This document shows positions 11,375-23,235 of a stretch of DNA of 64,000 nt, piece after piece. A model generated the notes under the pieces. That model did not search any database. It was not told the origin of the DNA and saw only the letters and a list, made by a program, of their open reading frames with translations. The first letter of the stretch is position 1; every line of letters begins with the position of its first letter. The stretch spans positions 75,091,992-75,155,991 of the forward strand of contig CM077600.1 in the NCBI GenBank assembly GCA_039654915.1, given 5' to 3'. The position numbers and the translations under genes are program-made. The DNA is from Aquilaria yunnanensis. Taxonomy: Eukaryota > Streptophyta > Magnoliopsida > Malvales > Thymelaeaceae.

Positions 11375-11905
11375 AATTCCCTAACCTAACCCTAAACCTT
11401 AATCCTAAACCCTAACCCTAAACCCTAACTATAATCCTATTCCCTAAACCATAACCTTAACCTTAATCCCTAATCCCTAACTCTAATTCCTAATCAATAA
11501 CCCTAAACCCTAAACTTTAATCCTAAACCCTATTCCCTAAACCTTAACCTAACCTTAATCCTTAACCCTAATCCTTTATCCTAAACCCTAACATTAAATC
11601 CTTAACCCTAAACCTAAACCCTAACCATAACCTTAACATTAAATCTTATTCCCTAAACGTAATCCTAATACTAACTTCTTAACCCCAAACCCTAAACCCT
11701 AATTCTTAACCCTAACCTTAATCCCTAATCCTAACCCTAAAATCTAATCTTAATCCATAATCCTAAATCCTAACACTCAACGTAATCCTAATCCTAACCC
11801 TTTAATCCTAAACCGTAACCCTAAACCATAATCCTTAACCCTAACTATAACTTTATTCCCTAAAGTCTAATCCTTACTCCTAAACCCTACCTAAACATAA
11901 TCCTA
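11375..11905. repeat. Degenerate telomere-like array, block 3
   Basis: Over 500 bases of CCCTAA/CCCTAAA variants on the plus strand, changing without a gap into the minisatellite at about 11905. Confidence 0.85.
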
Positions 11906-13915
11906 ATTCTCAATCTCATACTACTTAACCTGAATGTCATACCATAACAACCTGAATCTCATGTCACATGAACCTAAATCTCATACCATACCAGTTAACC
12001 TGAATCAGATACCACTTAACTTGAATCCTATACCAAAATAATTAGAATTTCATACCACATAACCTGAATCTCATACCATTTTACCTGATTCCTATACCAT
12101 AATAACCAAAATCTCATATCAAATAATTTGAATCTTATACCACTTAACCTCAATTCTATACCATAACCTGAATCTCATACCACTTAACTTGAATCTCATA
12201 CCATTTTACTTGATTCCTATACCACAATAACCAGAATCTCATACCGCATAACCTGAATCTCATACCATATAACCTCAATCCTATACCACAACCTGTATCT
12301 TATACCATACCAGTTAACCTTAACTGGATACCACTTAACCTGAATCATATACCACAACAACCTAATTCTCATACTACAATAACTTGAATCTAATACTAGA
12401 TAACCTAAACCTCTTACCACATGAACTTGAATCTCATACTACTTAACCTAAATCTCATACCATTTAACGTGAATCTTATGCCATTTAACCTGAATCTAAT
12501 ACCATTTAAACCTGAATCTTATACCATTTAACCTCAATCTCATACCATTTAACCTGAATTGCATACCACTTAACCTTAATCCTATACCATACCAATTAAC
12601 CTGAATCAAGTACCACTTAACTTGAATCCTATACCACAACAACCTAATTCTTATACCATAATAACCTAAATCTCATACCAGTTAACCTGAACCTCATACC
12701 ACATGAACCTTCATCTCATACCACTTAACCTAAATCTCATACCATTTAACCTGATTCTCATACCATTTAACCTGAATTGCATACCACTTAACCTCAATCC
12801 TATACCATAACCTGAATCTTATACTATACCAGTTAACCTGAATCGCATACCACTTAACCTAAATCCTATACCACAACAACTTAATTCTCATAACATAATA
12901 ACCTAAATCTAATACCAATTAACCTGAACATCATACTACATGAACCTGAATCTTATACCACTAAACCTGAATCTCATACCATTTAACTTCAATCTCATAC
13001 CATTTAACCTGAATCCCATATCACTTAACCTCAATCCTATACCATAACCTGAATCTTATACCATACCAGTTAACCTGAATCGCATGCCACTTAACCTTAA
13101 TCTTATACCACATGAACCTCAACCTCATATCACATGAACCTGAATCTTATACCATTTAACTTGAATTGCATACCACTTAACCTTAATCCTATACCATAAC
13201 TTGAATCTCATACCATACTAGTTAACCTAAATCGCATACCACTTAACCTGAATTCTATATCACAATAACCTTAATCTCATACCACATGTACCTGAATCTC
13301 ATACCACATGAACCTGAATCTCATACCACTTAACCTAAATCTCATACCATTTAACCTGAATCTTACACTATTGAACCTTAATCTCATACTATTTAACTTG
13401 AATCGGATACCACTTAACCTCAATCCTATACCATAACCTGAATCTCATACCATACCAGTTAACCTGAATCGCATACCACTTAACCTCAATCCTATACCAC
13501 AACAACCTAATTCTCATACCACAATAACCTTAATATCATACCACATGAACCTGAATCTCATACCACTTAACCTAAATCTCATACCACTTAACCTAAATCT
13601 AATACCATTTAACCTGAATCTTATACTATTTGACTTGAATTTCATACCATTTAACTTGAATCGCATAACACTTAACCTCAATCTTATACCACAACCTAAA
13701 TCTCATACTATACCAGTTAACCTAAATCGCATACCATTTAACCTGAATCCTATACCACATAAACCTGAATATCATACCATATCAACCTAATTATTATACC
13801 ATCTGAATTTATATCACATGAACTTGAATCTAATACCATTTAACCTAAATCCGTTACCACCTAACCTAAATATTATACTGTTTAGCCTAAATTACATACC
13901 ACATAACCTGTAACT
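11905..13915. repeat. 21-22 bp minisatellite, block 2 (about 2 kb)
   Basis: On the order of 90 units of AACCTGAATCTCATACCA plus a variable tail (CTT, TTT, CATG, CAAC). A higher order is visible: units with tails CTT, TTT and the irregular ATACCATACCAGTT recur in a similar sequence from 12300 to 13730. Because 21 is a multiple of three, it gives meaningless periodic peptides in several frames. Confidence 0.9.
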
Positions 13916-14604
13916 TGTTGTTCAGGTTACATTATGATTTCCTTATTTTGTATCCTTTTGTGATATTTCTACACTTAGGTCCTTAACTGATCAGAAAAAA
14001 AAAGTTTGGGGATGAGCCATGAAAACGGGGGTATTGGTACCACCCCCCATATTTTAGAACGACCCCTCATCTTCACTCTAATTATTATATGGTGTACATA
14101 TGTCTAATCAAACATAATATTTTAATGCCTAAACTTAATTTACACTTAATCCTGCAATCTTAACAAAATTATAATATTACCTTTACTGTAATACCTTAAC
14201 AAAAGCATTTGAAACAATAACTTACTCACAACCCATCATTTCAATTTTTTTTTGTTTAATTTTCCTTGCCATATAACTAGCTAGTCAAACTTTTTCCAAT
14301 CAAGTTGTTAAAATAGTAGTGACTTATTTGAAAAAGGATAAAAAAATAAAAAAAATAATTTTTTAAAACGAAAATTTGGGAATATAATAATTATTAAAAT
14401 ACATCCACCATATATTTTCTGCAAAAATATGTATATTATATGAACACATTTCAACATTTTTCTTAAATATAAATGTGCATATTATCTACAAAGAACAAAT
14501 TGTTTGAATATCATTTCAAACACTTTTGCTAATTGTTTCTAAGACTTCAAATTTTTGTCCTCAACACTTACGTGTTAAAAATGTAGGGGGGAGTGAGAAA
14601 GATG
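13916..14604. other. AT-rich DNA without a gene
   Basis: No recognised gene. The last 40 bases before the copia LTR (ACGTGTTAAAAATG...GAGAAAGA) weakly resemble 23370-23400 of the old Tat LTR, which would fit that LTR being split by the copia insertion. Confidence 0.4.
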
Positions 14605-16039
14605 TGTAAGTTTTTGGGAACCAAACAAAAGCAGTGAAAAATAGCCGAAACCCTTCAGGATCCAAGTGAAACAAAGTAAATCAAATGTTGAAAATTTTCA
14701 TACCTGATCCGTTGGGATCTTTCACCCAACTATTGAGTCAAATCACAAACTTAAACAGTTGACGTATTCAAGCTCTCTACGATATCCACACAAACCTCTT
14801 GAATCACCACACCTCCATCATGTTTTGGCAGGTGTATTTCTCTTACGCCCGTAGTGCTAGCTTGCGTCTTCCAAGGAAAGGCAAGAAGAGAGTGTGGCTG
14901 AAACTTTTCAGAACCCTTCTAATTTCTTCATTTGAGTGGCTAGGGCTAAGGCTGCAAAAATTCTCATTATATGATGTATATATAGTGAGGCTCAACTCCC
15001 AAGCCTAATAGGTTTCCAAACCCTAATCCAATTAGGTTTAATTTTCAGATTTCATAATGGCTCAACCTTTGTGCCAATTATTAATCCAAAATTATCATGA
15101 AACCAAAAGAAAAAAATTTGGCCCATGCACTCAAATAATCCAATTGGCTTTATGTGTGCGACCCGATAGGCTCCTATCATATTAGCAATGATCATAAATC
15201 ACATTTATGATCATAAACAATAAGCGGTGTTTAGCAACACATCATTGTTACCCAAGTGACAAGATAGTCAGTGATTCAACTAAAGCTTTATGATCATTAG
15301 TCGTATATGTCATTGTCCCTTTGTCCAAGATATCAAGACCAAGCACAAGACATGAAATGTGTCACTTTCATACAGCCTGATCTATGGTTTATTGATTACT
15401 GAGTAAACTGACTAAAACTGATAACATTGATATCCCATATCAACTTACCCAAGTATGGCTATGCATTTCCTCAATCTCACTCAATCAAGGGGCCTGAAGA
15501 TATCACTCTTGTTACATAAAAGGGACAAATCTCATCTTGATCAAACAAAATCCTCCGCATGATATGTGACATACCCAATGACCACCTTTATGTTCACTTA
15601 GTTACGAGCAAAAAATGGAAGTATCAAAGTATGTGACTCACATGTAGGGAATATTGATGACTTTAGATCAAAGGACTACATATACAATAATCATTACGAG
15701 AATCACTTATGACACTCATATAACGATTCATGTAGCGTTCTCATGGTGGGTTGGTCCAATACATAAGTTTTCCAACTTGTACTCATATATAGACTACATA
15801 TCTCATATTAGTCTCTACATATGTTAATCTTTATGTATTATTGCAATATACTCCACAATAATACTAGACCGGGGGCATTTAAGAAAATTAGTATTCTAGA
15901 GTTATAATTATGTTTGATTATGTCACATAGAAATAAAAATAATAAACACAATTACTAGATTGATGCCTCAATAAAATATCACGACTCAATGTGCAAAATA
16001 CAATCATTTCATGATTGGCTTTTGGGCACAATACTAACA
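14605..16039 (-). mobile_element. Solo LTR, Ty1-copia (older, more diverged copy)
   Basis: The copy starts TGTAAGTTTTTGGGAACC and ends ATACTAACA, 1435 bases, alignable throughout to the 1416-base LTRs of the full element but with more changes. The flanks AGATG (14600-14604) and AGATA (16040-16044) look like a target duplication with one change. It sits within an old Tat-type LTR, whose right part continues at 16040. Confidence 0.85.
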
Positions 16040-16193
16040 AGATACTCCCTGTATATATAGCTAGTAAGTGGGCTTAGTTAGCCTATACCTTAGTTTCTGA
16101 GTCTAATGGGCTACATTGGGCTTCTGTTTGTTAATCTGGCCTGAAGCCTAATAACTCAATAATAATTGGGTCTAATTCGAGTTTTATCTACCA
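16040..16193 (-). repeat. 3' LTR remnant of the old Tat-like element
   Basis: It matches 23400-23557 and ends in TCTACCA, so the LTR begins TGGTAGA on the minus strand. Its left part was separated by the copia solo LTR 14605-16039. Confidence 0.65.
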
Positions 16194-16739
16194 AAAAGCT
16201 TTTCCCCCCAGTGAATGTGAGGCCAGAGGGGTTCTCACATTTTGATCTTCATATGTGGAGAGTCACTCGTATAAGAATTTGTTCAGACAGTCGAATTCAC
16301 TTTTTGCTATGGTGAGATACGCTTGTTGTACTCGATTGAGTTGCTTTCAAAGAGCATTATGGCTTCTGAGGACTCAAGTGTCCCATATTCTCTAGGCCAA
16401 AATAAGGCTAGTCAACGGATTAACTGTTGGCCAAAATAACCTTCTTTGATGGGATTAGTATTCTTTAAAAAAAATCATCCTTAAAGGAACAAAAGATTAC
16501 AGTCTCTTCCATGCTTCAAATTTGAAGATTAGGCGTCTATAGACTCCTGTTCTTAAACCTCAAAGGTTTTTAAAAAATAATGATACTTGACACTCTGTCA
16601 AGTGTTCTCCAGATGGGTTGAGGCCTATGTAGGCAAGTGTAGGACCTCTTCTATTGTCCCTATGTATCATTGATCGATTCATTGAAAGGGGCTCATATGG
16701 GGGATGCAACTCTAGATCCAATAGTGCAATCGGGGTCTT

Positions 16740-17900
16740 AATTTTCATAAAGTAAAGAACTCAAGAAGTAGTTGTAGTCATTTATCAGAAGGCGTGACCT
16801 TGTATCTATCCAAGGCTTCGAAAGGTAATCTGGACCTTTTTTTGTTTGAGGTCCTGGAGAAAGTGAGATGTCCTTCCATCAAGGCTGGTCAAAGAATGCC
16901 TATTTCTTTTTTGGTGTGTGGTAATATTTTCTTCTATGTAGCCTCATTAAGGCTACTCTTCCAACGTGGATTCATTAGACCTTGTCATTCTTTTCTGAGT
17001 ATAATGCATTTTTTAGGGCTCTTCCTTTTGTAGGAATATTCAGTTCCCATCTAGTGAGAGGGCTTTGAATGTGTTTGATTGTCAAAAGATTTCTGAGCTC
17101 TTGTTAAGAATCTTCAAGGAGTTCCTTAACCTTCTTGTTAGGCTTTCTACTTGGTCCATAGAGGGCCCACAACTTATTGGGTCGTAGCTTATAGAGCCTT
17201 ACAATGTGCTTAGGATGACTTAAAGCTCTCATGGTCTTTAGTATTGCTCGGCAAATAGGGGCTCATCATACACAAAGTCATTGGTATTACCCTTTTCAAA
17301 ATTGACCAAGGGCAATTTTTTTTAAGCTCTTTCTGAATTCCTCTTTATGCTTGTAGCTTTTAGGGATCCCTTCCTATAAAATCTTTTTTTATGGGATCAA
17401 ATAGTTTATTTCTTTGTGCCATTATCAGTAGCGATAGCTTGGGTACATCCGAATCAACAAATGATGTTCTTCCATAAAAATTTAGTGTTCTGGGTGTAAT
17501 GATGGAGGCTAGTGGCTTTGCCTCTACTTATTTAGTACATTAGTCCACTGCCACAATGCAGTACTTAACCTGTGTGGAGATTGCCCAATCAAGTCTAGCC
17601 CTTAAATGGCAAAGAGCTAAGGGTCAGCTGCTAGGAAGGCATTGGAGGAGGGCATCCTTTATATTTGTAAATTAAGTTGGTAGGCAGGGCATCATTAAAC
17701 AAACTTTCTAGCATCAGCTCAAATTGTAGGCCAAAAATAGGCCTTGTCACAAAGTCTTGGGAGTCAAGAAATTAGTGCCCAATGTGGGCTCCATAATCCC
17801 CTTGGTGAATTTCACAGAGGACAGCTTGGCATCATAGTAGTTGGCCACCTTTTTTTCCTTTACTGATGTCATTTATAGTGCTTGGAAGGGATCATGTAAA
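16740..17900 (-). pseudogene. Degraded Tat-type integrase
   Basis: Read on minus, 17515-17570 gives KYCIVAVD, stop, CTK, stop, VEAKPLASI in one frame, which is the typical Tat/Retand integrase core around the first catalytic Asp. Downstream, with frameshifts, come LWKNIIC-like and ATDNGT-like phrases carrying the second Asp region. Upstream a relic of the HHCC zone can be followed. Stops and frameshifts are frequent, so this is an ancient remnant. Assignment rests on short motifs only, but several occur in the right order. Confidence 0.6.
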
Positions 17901-18620
17901 AACTACGAATAAGATTCATTTTTCATGTTGGAACATTCTATACTTTTAAAGTAGGCATCAGTCTTTAGTGATTGTCCTGCCTTTGGTGCGAGATTGATAG
18001 TGCGGTGAACTCCAGATTAGGGAATCCTTTTGGATAGGAATCTTTTAGCTCATCCTGTAATTTTGGGATCTTGTTTCCATCTAAAGTGAGGTTTCCTTTG
18101 TTAGTATATCAGGCCTTCTATTTTTGATCCATCAAATAAAGATTTATCTGTTACGAGCCCCGTGTTAGGCTTGTTCCCTACTAACCTCCTTTTAAGAAAA
18201 TGTGGGTCAAGGGTCCTACAATTCCTTAAACATTGTCATCCTCTAGAGGGAGGTCTGCACTTGTCTAAGAGGGGTACAATCCTTCTTTTCTTATGTGAAA
18301 CTACTATACCTTATATAGTGTCGTTTCATGAGCCATCTTTACACTTCTAGGATAACTTGTCCTTTTGGAGGTCTTCTAATAACTTAAGCCCTTTAAGCTA
18401 GTTTGCAATCATAAGGACTTGTTTGTTGTCCTCATAGAGTTTTAAGTCAAGTGCCACATAAGTCTAAGTCTCAGCCTATACGGCTCAGGCCCTTGGCCCT
18501 GGGGCCCATTTTCTTTATTTGTCATGTGGCATGGTGTAGGGCCTTTCGTAGCTAGAACGGGTTCACTCCCCAATTGTGCCTTATATTAGGCTCTTACAAT
18601 ATGAAAGGGTTCATTCCCTT

Positions 18621-18912
18621 ATCGTGTGGCCTCATTCAGAGCCTCTGGTTATTTTTATAAAGTCAGCATCCCTTTTCATTATGTGACCCCATTCAGGGTC
18701 TCTAACTATTAGTATTTTAGCCTTCGTAACGTTTACATCCAATCTGATCATGTGGCCTCGGGGGAGGGGGGCATCTAGTTGTTAGGCTTTTGGCCTTCGT
18801 AGGGTCAACCTCCTATTTGATCATGTGGCCTCAAGGGTCTTTTGGCTATTAGTCTTTTAGCCTTCATAAAGGTCAGCCTTTCCATTTGATCATGTAACCT
18901 CTAAGGGCCTTT
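18621..18912. repeat. Tandem repeat, unit about 57-73 bp, 5 copies
   Basis: The phrase TGATCATGTGGCCTC and variants occurs at 18619, 18677, 18745, 18818 and 18887, each followed by a TTTTGGC...TTAGCCTTC phrase. It lies downstream of the integrase relic on the minus strand, where Tat/Ogre elements often carry tandem repeats. Confidence 0.7.
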
Positions 18913-18924
18913 GGTTGCAGCTTG

Positions 18925-19195
18925 AAGGGCATGGCCTTTATGTGATTAAGGAGCCCTTGTAGGTTATTTTATAGAAGGCATTGGCCTTTAAGTGATCAAG
19001 AAAGCCTTCATAGGCTTTTTAGATAAGATGCCAACCTTTAAAAGATTAGGAAGTCTTCATGGGCTTTTTAGAAAAGGTGCTGGCCTTTCAATGATTAGGG
19101 ATGATTAGGGAGCCTATGTGGCTTTTTTGAGAAGGCGTTGGCCTTTCAGAGATTAGGAAGCCTTTGTGGGCTGTATGTGGCTTTAAGGGGTATCC
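18925..19195. repeat. Tandem repeat, unit about 50 bp, 5 copies
   Basis: The phrase (A/T)TGGCCTTTnAGTGATTA occurs at 18931, 18981, 19031, 19080 and 19139; the fourth unit has a 10-base internal duplication (GATTAGGGAT). A different unit from the preceding block. Confidence 0.75.
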
Positions 19196-19199
19196 AAGT

Positions 19200-20572
19200 A
19201 TGGCCTCAAGGCACTTTTGTGGTTGATGACAACAAGTTCTACTAATGAACCTGTGAGGGAGAATTTTGATGCACCAACGGGGATGCGACCTGTAAAAGTT
19301 GTGGTGATGAAATAGTTTAACGAAGCCCCTGGCTTCAACTATGGATAAGTATAACTAGGATGGTGTGTTTGAAGATGCTGATGGTCTCTTGGCTTCGCAC
19401 TGAGATATCTAGTATGTTTGAAATAGAGCATGCAGTTGTTGCTTCACTTGCCTTTGCCGGAGTAACTACTGCTTCACAGTATACTGGCAGCACTGATACT
19501 GTTGTTTGATCTGTTATGACTATAGCATAAGTTAGTCCTATGGCTATTTCAGATGCTGATACTGAAGCATGCTGGTATGTGATTGAGAATTTATGTGACT
19601 AAGAATTTATGGGAAAGGAAAGTATTGAAGTTTGCCTATTAGGGACCACTAATAGGATTATGTAAAGAACCAGGGAAAACTTGCCGCATTGAACCCATGT
19701 CAACATTTCCGTGTCAATAATCCAAGTTGGGGCCAAGTTGCAATTGACCTAATGAAGCATGTTGGCTGTTTGAAGCCTCAGAAAAAGAAGACACAGAATC
19801 ATGTTACAAGTTTCTTGTCGCTCTATTACATTGCTGACATAGTACTTTACAAGTTCATTAACTGTATTTGAGGGTTCATCTGATCATTTTGTGAGCGTGC
19901 TTGATCACTCTAAGACTTTGACTGCTTGAGGGCAAGTGTGTCATATCATGTGAGAGTAGTTGATTACTCTCTTAATATTTCAATATGTGCTAGAACACGT
20001 GTATCAAATGATGATCACAATCATTTGTATATCAAGTAATGGTCATTTTTGCACAGGGGCATAGGATCAAATTATTAATGGAAGTGTTATTAGTATCTTG
20101 AGGGAAAATATGTAAATTTTTCCTACTATTATTGTGCTGATGTTGAGATGACATGGCCCAACAGCCTAAACTTTTCATATTTCTGCTTGTGCATACAAAA
20201 GTCTTCTTGAGCTCTTTGAGTAAGGAGCTCTATAGTTATGTTACAACGTGCTCTAGACTTTTGCATCTTTTAGATAAAAACATTTCTCCATAAAGAGCAT
20301 GTTAAATATGCCCAATAACTTTAGCACATAGTACATTTGCTAGTTGGCATGAGAAGCAATTCATAACACAATCATGCTTGCACACTCAGTTCACAAAATT
20401 TATTTATGGATGTATGCTTATATAGGAGCTCTTGGCATTTCACGCGTGTCTTATGCATGCATGTCCATGTAGTGGGCTAATAAATGTAACATAGGAATTT
20501 ATGTGGATTTTATTCACTCTGGATATATATTTAATTTATAAGTCTCATGTGCAATAGCAATAATACACTTAG
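19200..20572. other. Gene-free interior of the old element
   Basis: No gene or clear repeat found. A few short ORF-like stretches (for example 19689-19871) have no recognisable motif. Confidence 0.45.
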
Positions 20573-21000
20573 CCTGTAAATTACAAAAACACCTCTATGA
20601 TTTGGTTTCACCTACACTTTACTCCTGTTTACTTTATAGTATTCCATAACAATTTCTAAAACCATAATTTAAACTGTTTGATAATAATGTTTCTGTAATT
20701 TCAAGATTTTTGATATTTTTTTTATAGTGAATTGATCTTTAAAAAATTATGATATGTAATTACAAGGAGAAAAATACATTTACAAAAAGAAAAAATTGAT
20801 AATTTATAATGTCTATTAACTGTAAAAAAAATATTAGAGAGATTGAAATTACTAGAAGATGACTATTGTATATTTTAAATACAGTTTCAAAATTTATTAT
20901 CAAACAGTGTAAAAAATATAGAGATTAAAATTTAGGCTTCTAAAATAGAGAGGACAAATTGTAAATTAGGGCATACCTCAAGAGGTAATTGTAAGTTTCC
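20573..21000. mobile_element. Small non-autonomous TIR element (MITE-like)
   Basis: The left end GTAAATTACAAAAACACCTC and the right end, read in reverse as CTTACAATTACCTCTTGAGG, resemble each other. Further in, ACTGTTTGATAATA occurs in both orientations (about 20675 and 20900). AT-rich, about 430 bases, no ORF. The terminal style is that of Mutator-type or hAT-type miniature elements; no clear target duplication was found. Confidence 0.45.
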
Positions 21001-21104
21001 CTCTTTTTTTTTTTCATCTACTATAATGCACTCAACGTTGTAATCAATTACCATGGATATCGTAAACATATTATTTGATTTTACAATTTTACCCTTTACC
21101 CTAA

Positions 21105-21188
21105 TTGTTTCTCTCTCTCTCCTTCCCTCATACTACTCCTCAAACTGTTTTTTTTTCTCTCTCTCTCTTTCTTTCTCTCCCTCTCTCA
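21105..21188. repeat. Pyrimidine-rich (CT)n tract
   Basis: Two CTCTCT runs separated by a T-run, ending CTCATCACCACAG. Confidence 0.85.
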
Positions 21189-21217
21189 TCACCACAGTTG
21201 CCGATCGTTGCTCCATA

Positions 21218-21300
21218 TTCTGATCTCCATCACGCGCTGATCTCCATTGCGCACTGATCTCCGTAGTGCATTGATCTCCACCGTCGCACATCGATCTCTG
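21218..21300. repeat. 17-18 bp tandem repeat, about 5 copies
   Basis: Units resemble CTGATCTCCATnnCGCA; GC-rich against an AT-rich surrounding. Confidence 0.65.
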
Positions 21301-21499
21301 TCGGGCACCAACATCCTAGGCGAGCGTGAGGCATCGTGATCACATCCAACGGTCATTGGGGCGAGGCGATGTGATCGGAGGAGAGATGGCATGATCCAAG
21401 ACGAGGTAGTGCGATCCAAGGCGAGGAGGCGATTCGAGGGGAGACGACGAGATGAACGGCGAGATGAGGGGAATGAACGGTGAGGCCTCTTCGGTCTCA

Positions 21500-21610
21500 A
21501 ATCGCGACTCTTCGATCTTATTGACTTTTCATCTAATCACGACTCTCCGATTTGATTAACTTTCGAATCGCGACTCTCTGATCTAATCTTGAATCGCAAT
21601 CTATCTGATC
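21500..21610. repeat. Diverged ~30 bp tandem repeat, 4 copies
   Basis: Units begin ATCGCGACTCT(T/C)CGATCT and shorten from about 35 to 22 bases along the array. Confidence 0.55.
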
Positions 21611-21839
21611 TGAAATTTGAGCCGCTGACCTGGAGAAAAGATCGGGACCATAGACGGAAAAGAAGCTAGACACCGCAGACCTGGAGAAGAGATCGAGACT
21701 GCAGTTGCTGGCCAAGAGAAGATAGAATTGCGCCACTCCAGCTTCGTCTCTGCTCAATGGGAGTCAAATTTGTGGTGGCTTTCAGTGGGGGATGAGGGAT
21801 CGAATGAAGAGTTAAAGAGGTCTGGAATTACAAAAGAAT

Positions 21840-22270
21840 TGAGAAAACTTTTGTACATTTATTTAGACATTTTAATATATTAGTTTAGGCATTTTCATTT
21901 ATCATTTCAGCCACTTTTAATTTTAAAGTTAATTTTTTGCTTATCGCTATGGATATTTTAGTATTTTTTTTAGACACTTTTACATAATTATTCAGATATT
22001 TTTACTTATTAATTTAAACACATTCATTTTTAAAATAATAAATTATTTGTATATTACTCAGACACTTTTACATATTTCTGTAAATATTTTAATATATTTA
22101 ATCAAACACTTCTACATGTTTACATTTTATTAAAGAGAATAAATTATTTACATATTATTAAAGAGAACAAATAATCTATATATTATTTCAGACACTTATA
22201 CATACTTGCTCACATATTTTTCCAATTGTTTTAGACACTTTGCTTCTTTGTCTTTGACACTTATGAAGAT
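21840..22270. repeat. AT-rich repeat, inverted relative to 23558-23880
   Basis: The phrase TCAGACACTTTTACATATT and variants recurs about every 40 bases. The reverse complement TATGTAAAAGTGTCTG recurs at 23565-23880. Confidence 0.65.
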
Positions 22271-23215
22271 TTGAGTAATGATGGAATCTGGTGGCGGCAG
22301 TGGCTGCGGCGATGGTAGTGGCAATTTTTGTAGCGGCAGAATTGGGGGTAGAATTTTTTAAGGAAGAGAGAAAATTTTGATGAAGAGCAATTTTGTTAAA
22401 TTTTTTTATGCAAATAAATTATTTATTAAGAGATAAGAATGTATTAGTATGTCTAATTAGACATAGCTACATAGTATAATAACTAATAATCGATAGTCCC
22501 GGCTAGCCGCTTCCGCCAGATACATGCCAACGATGGCACCTGTTGCCCTTTTTCTTTTTTTTTTAGCAATGTTGTGCCATTCAATTGTGGCACAGTATTT
22601 TATTTTCTCCTAGTTGAACATCTAATTCCTGTGCAAAGGGACCGAACCTCTTTCGCAGGGAGGTGGAGTCACAGTGGATACTGCTGGACCTGCATCGGAG
22701 TAATCGGCAAGTGAACAATCTACGGGGTCGATCCGGCTGGCACGAAACTGGTAGATGCGTCAGCCGGTCTATTGCCGTTGGCGGTGTTGTAGATCGGGGA
22801 TGATCCGAGTCGACGGAACCGTCCTTCCCCAGGGCTGCTAATTACGGCACCATATTGAGACGAAGGAGATCAATTGGATCTGCTGAGGACGTGGGCGACC
22901 GGTAGAATAACCGACCAATGCCAACATAAGCGGAGCACTATGAGGGAAAGGTCGGTCATATAACGAGGTCCTGTCAATCAAAGCAATCCAAAAGAGCACA
23001 GTTCTTCTTCCATAATTTTAGCAAAAATCAAAATCAGAATAAGTCAGAATCTGGCCATCTAGCAAAGGAGATCCGGCCGATTTAGGGTGGAACCTTAGGG
23101 TGATCCGCCTTCAGGAAGTCATTGTCTCCCTAACTGGAATTCGCCGGCGTCTTCCAGGCGGTGACCAATGAATAATGGAAGTGTTGCGATAACAGGTAAT
23201 CGGGCGCGGCTGTTG

Positions 23216-23233
23216 TTCCCACCGATGGCACCA
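23216..23233 (-). promoter_or_regulatory. Primer binding site of the old Tat-like element
   Basis: The minus strand reads TGGTGCCATCGGTGGGAA, two bases inside the LTR end. It matches the site of the younger Tat elements (TGGCGCCGTCTGTGGGAA) at 15 of 18 positions and has the same 2-base spacing. Confidence 0.7.
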
Positions 23234-23235
23234 TT

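Larger units (their letters stand above)
21040..22485. mobile_element. Repeat-rich insertion, related in reverse to 23558-24500
   Basis: In order it holds a CT tract (21105-21188), 17-18 bp repeats, four ~30 bp repeats, and an AT-rich block of CAGACACTTTTACATATT-like units (21840-22270). The end TATGTCTAATTAGACATAG (22453-22471) matches TATGTCTAATTAAACATATG at 24467. I could not define complete terminal repeats. No transposase seen. Confidence 0.4.

Noticed and set aside
13545..13790. Open frame with a repeated LNLNLIP-type peptide
   Set aside because: It is the translation of the 21-bp minisatellite; period 7 residues follows from unit length, and the same happens on the other strand at 12217-12420.
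11905..13915. Regular repeats that might suggest a CRISPR array
   Set aside because: Units are adjacent and diverged, with no constant repeat alternating with unique spacers, and the setting is a plant genome.
21189..21757. Arg/Ser-rich open frames on the minus strand
   Set aside because: They arise from short GC-rich tandem repeats; composition is explained by the repeat units.
22620..22860. Possible tRNA-like or structured RNA because of GGTCGATCCGG words
   Set aside because: No cloverleaf could be drawn; the region is the leader of the old Tat-like element.
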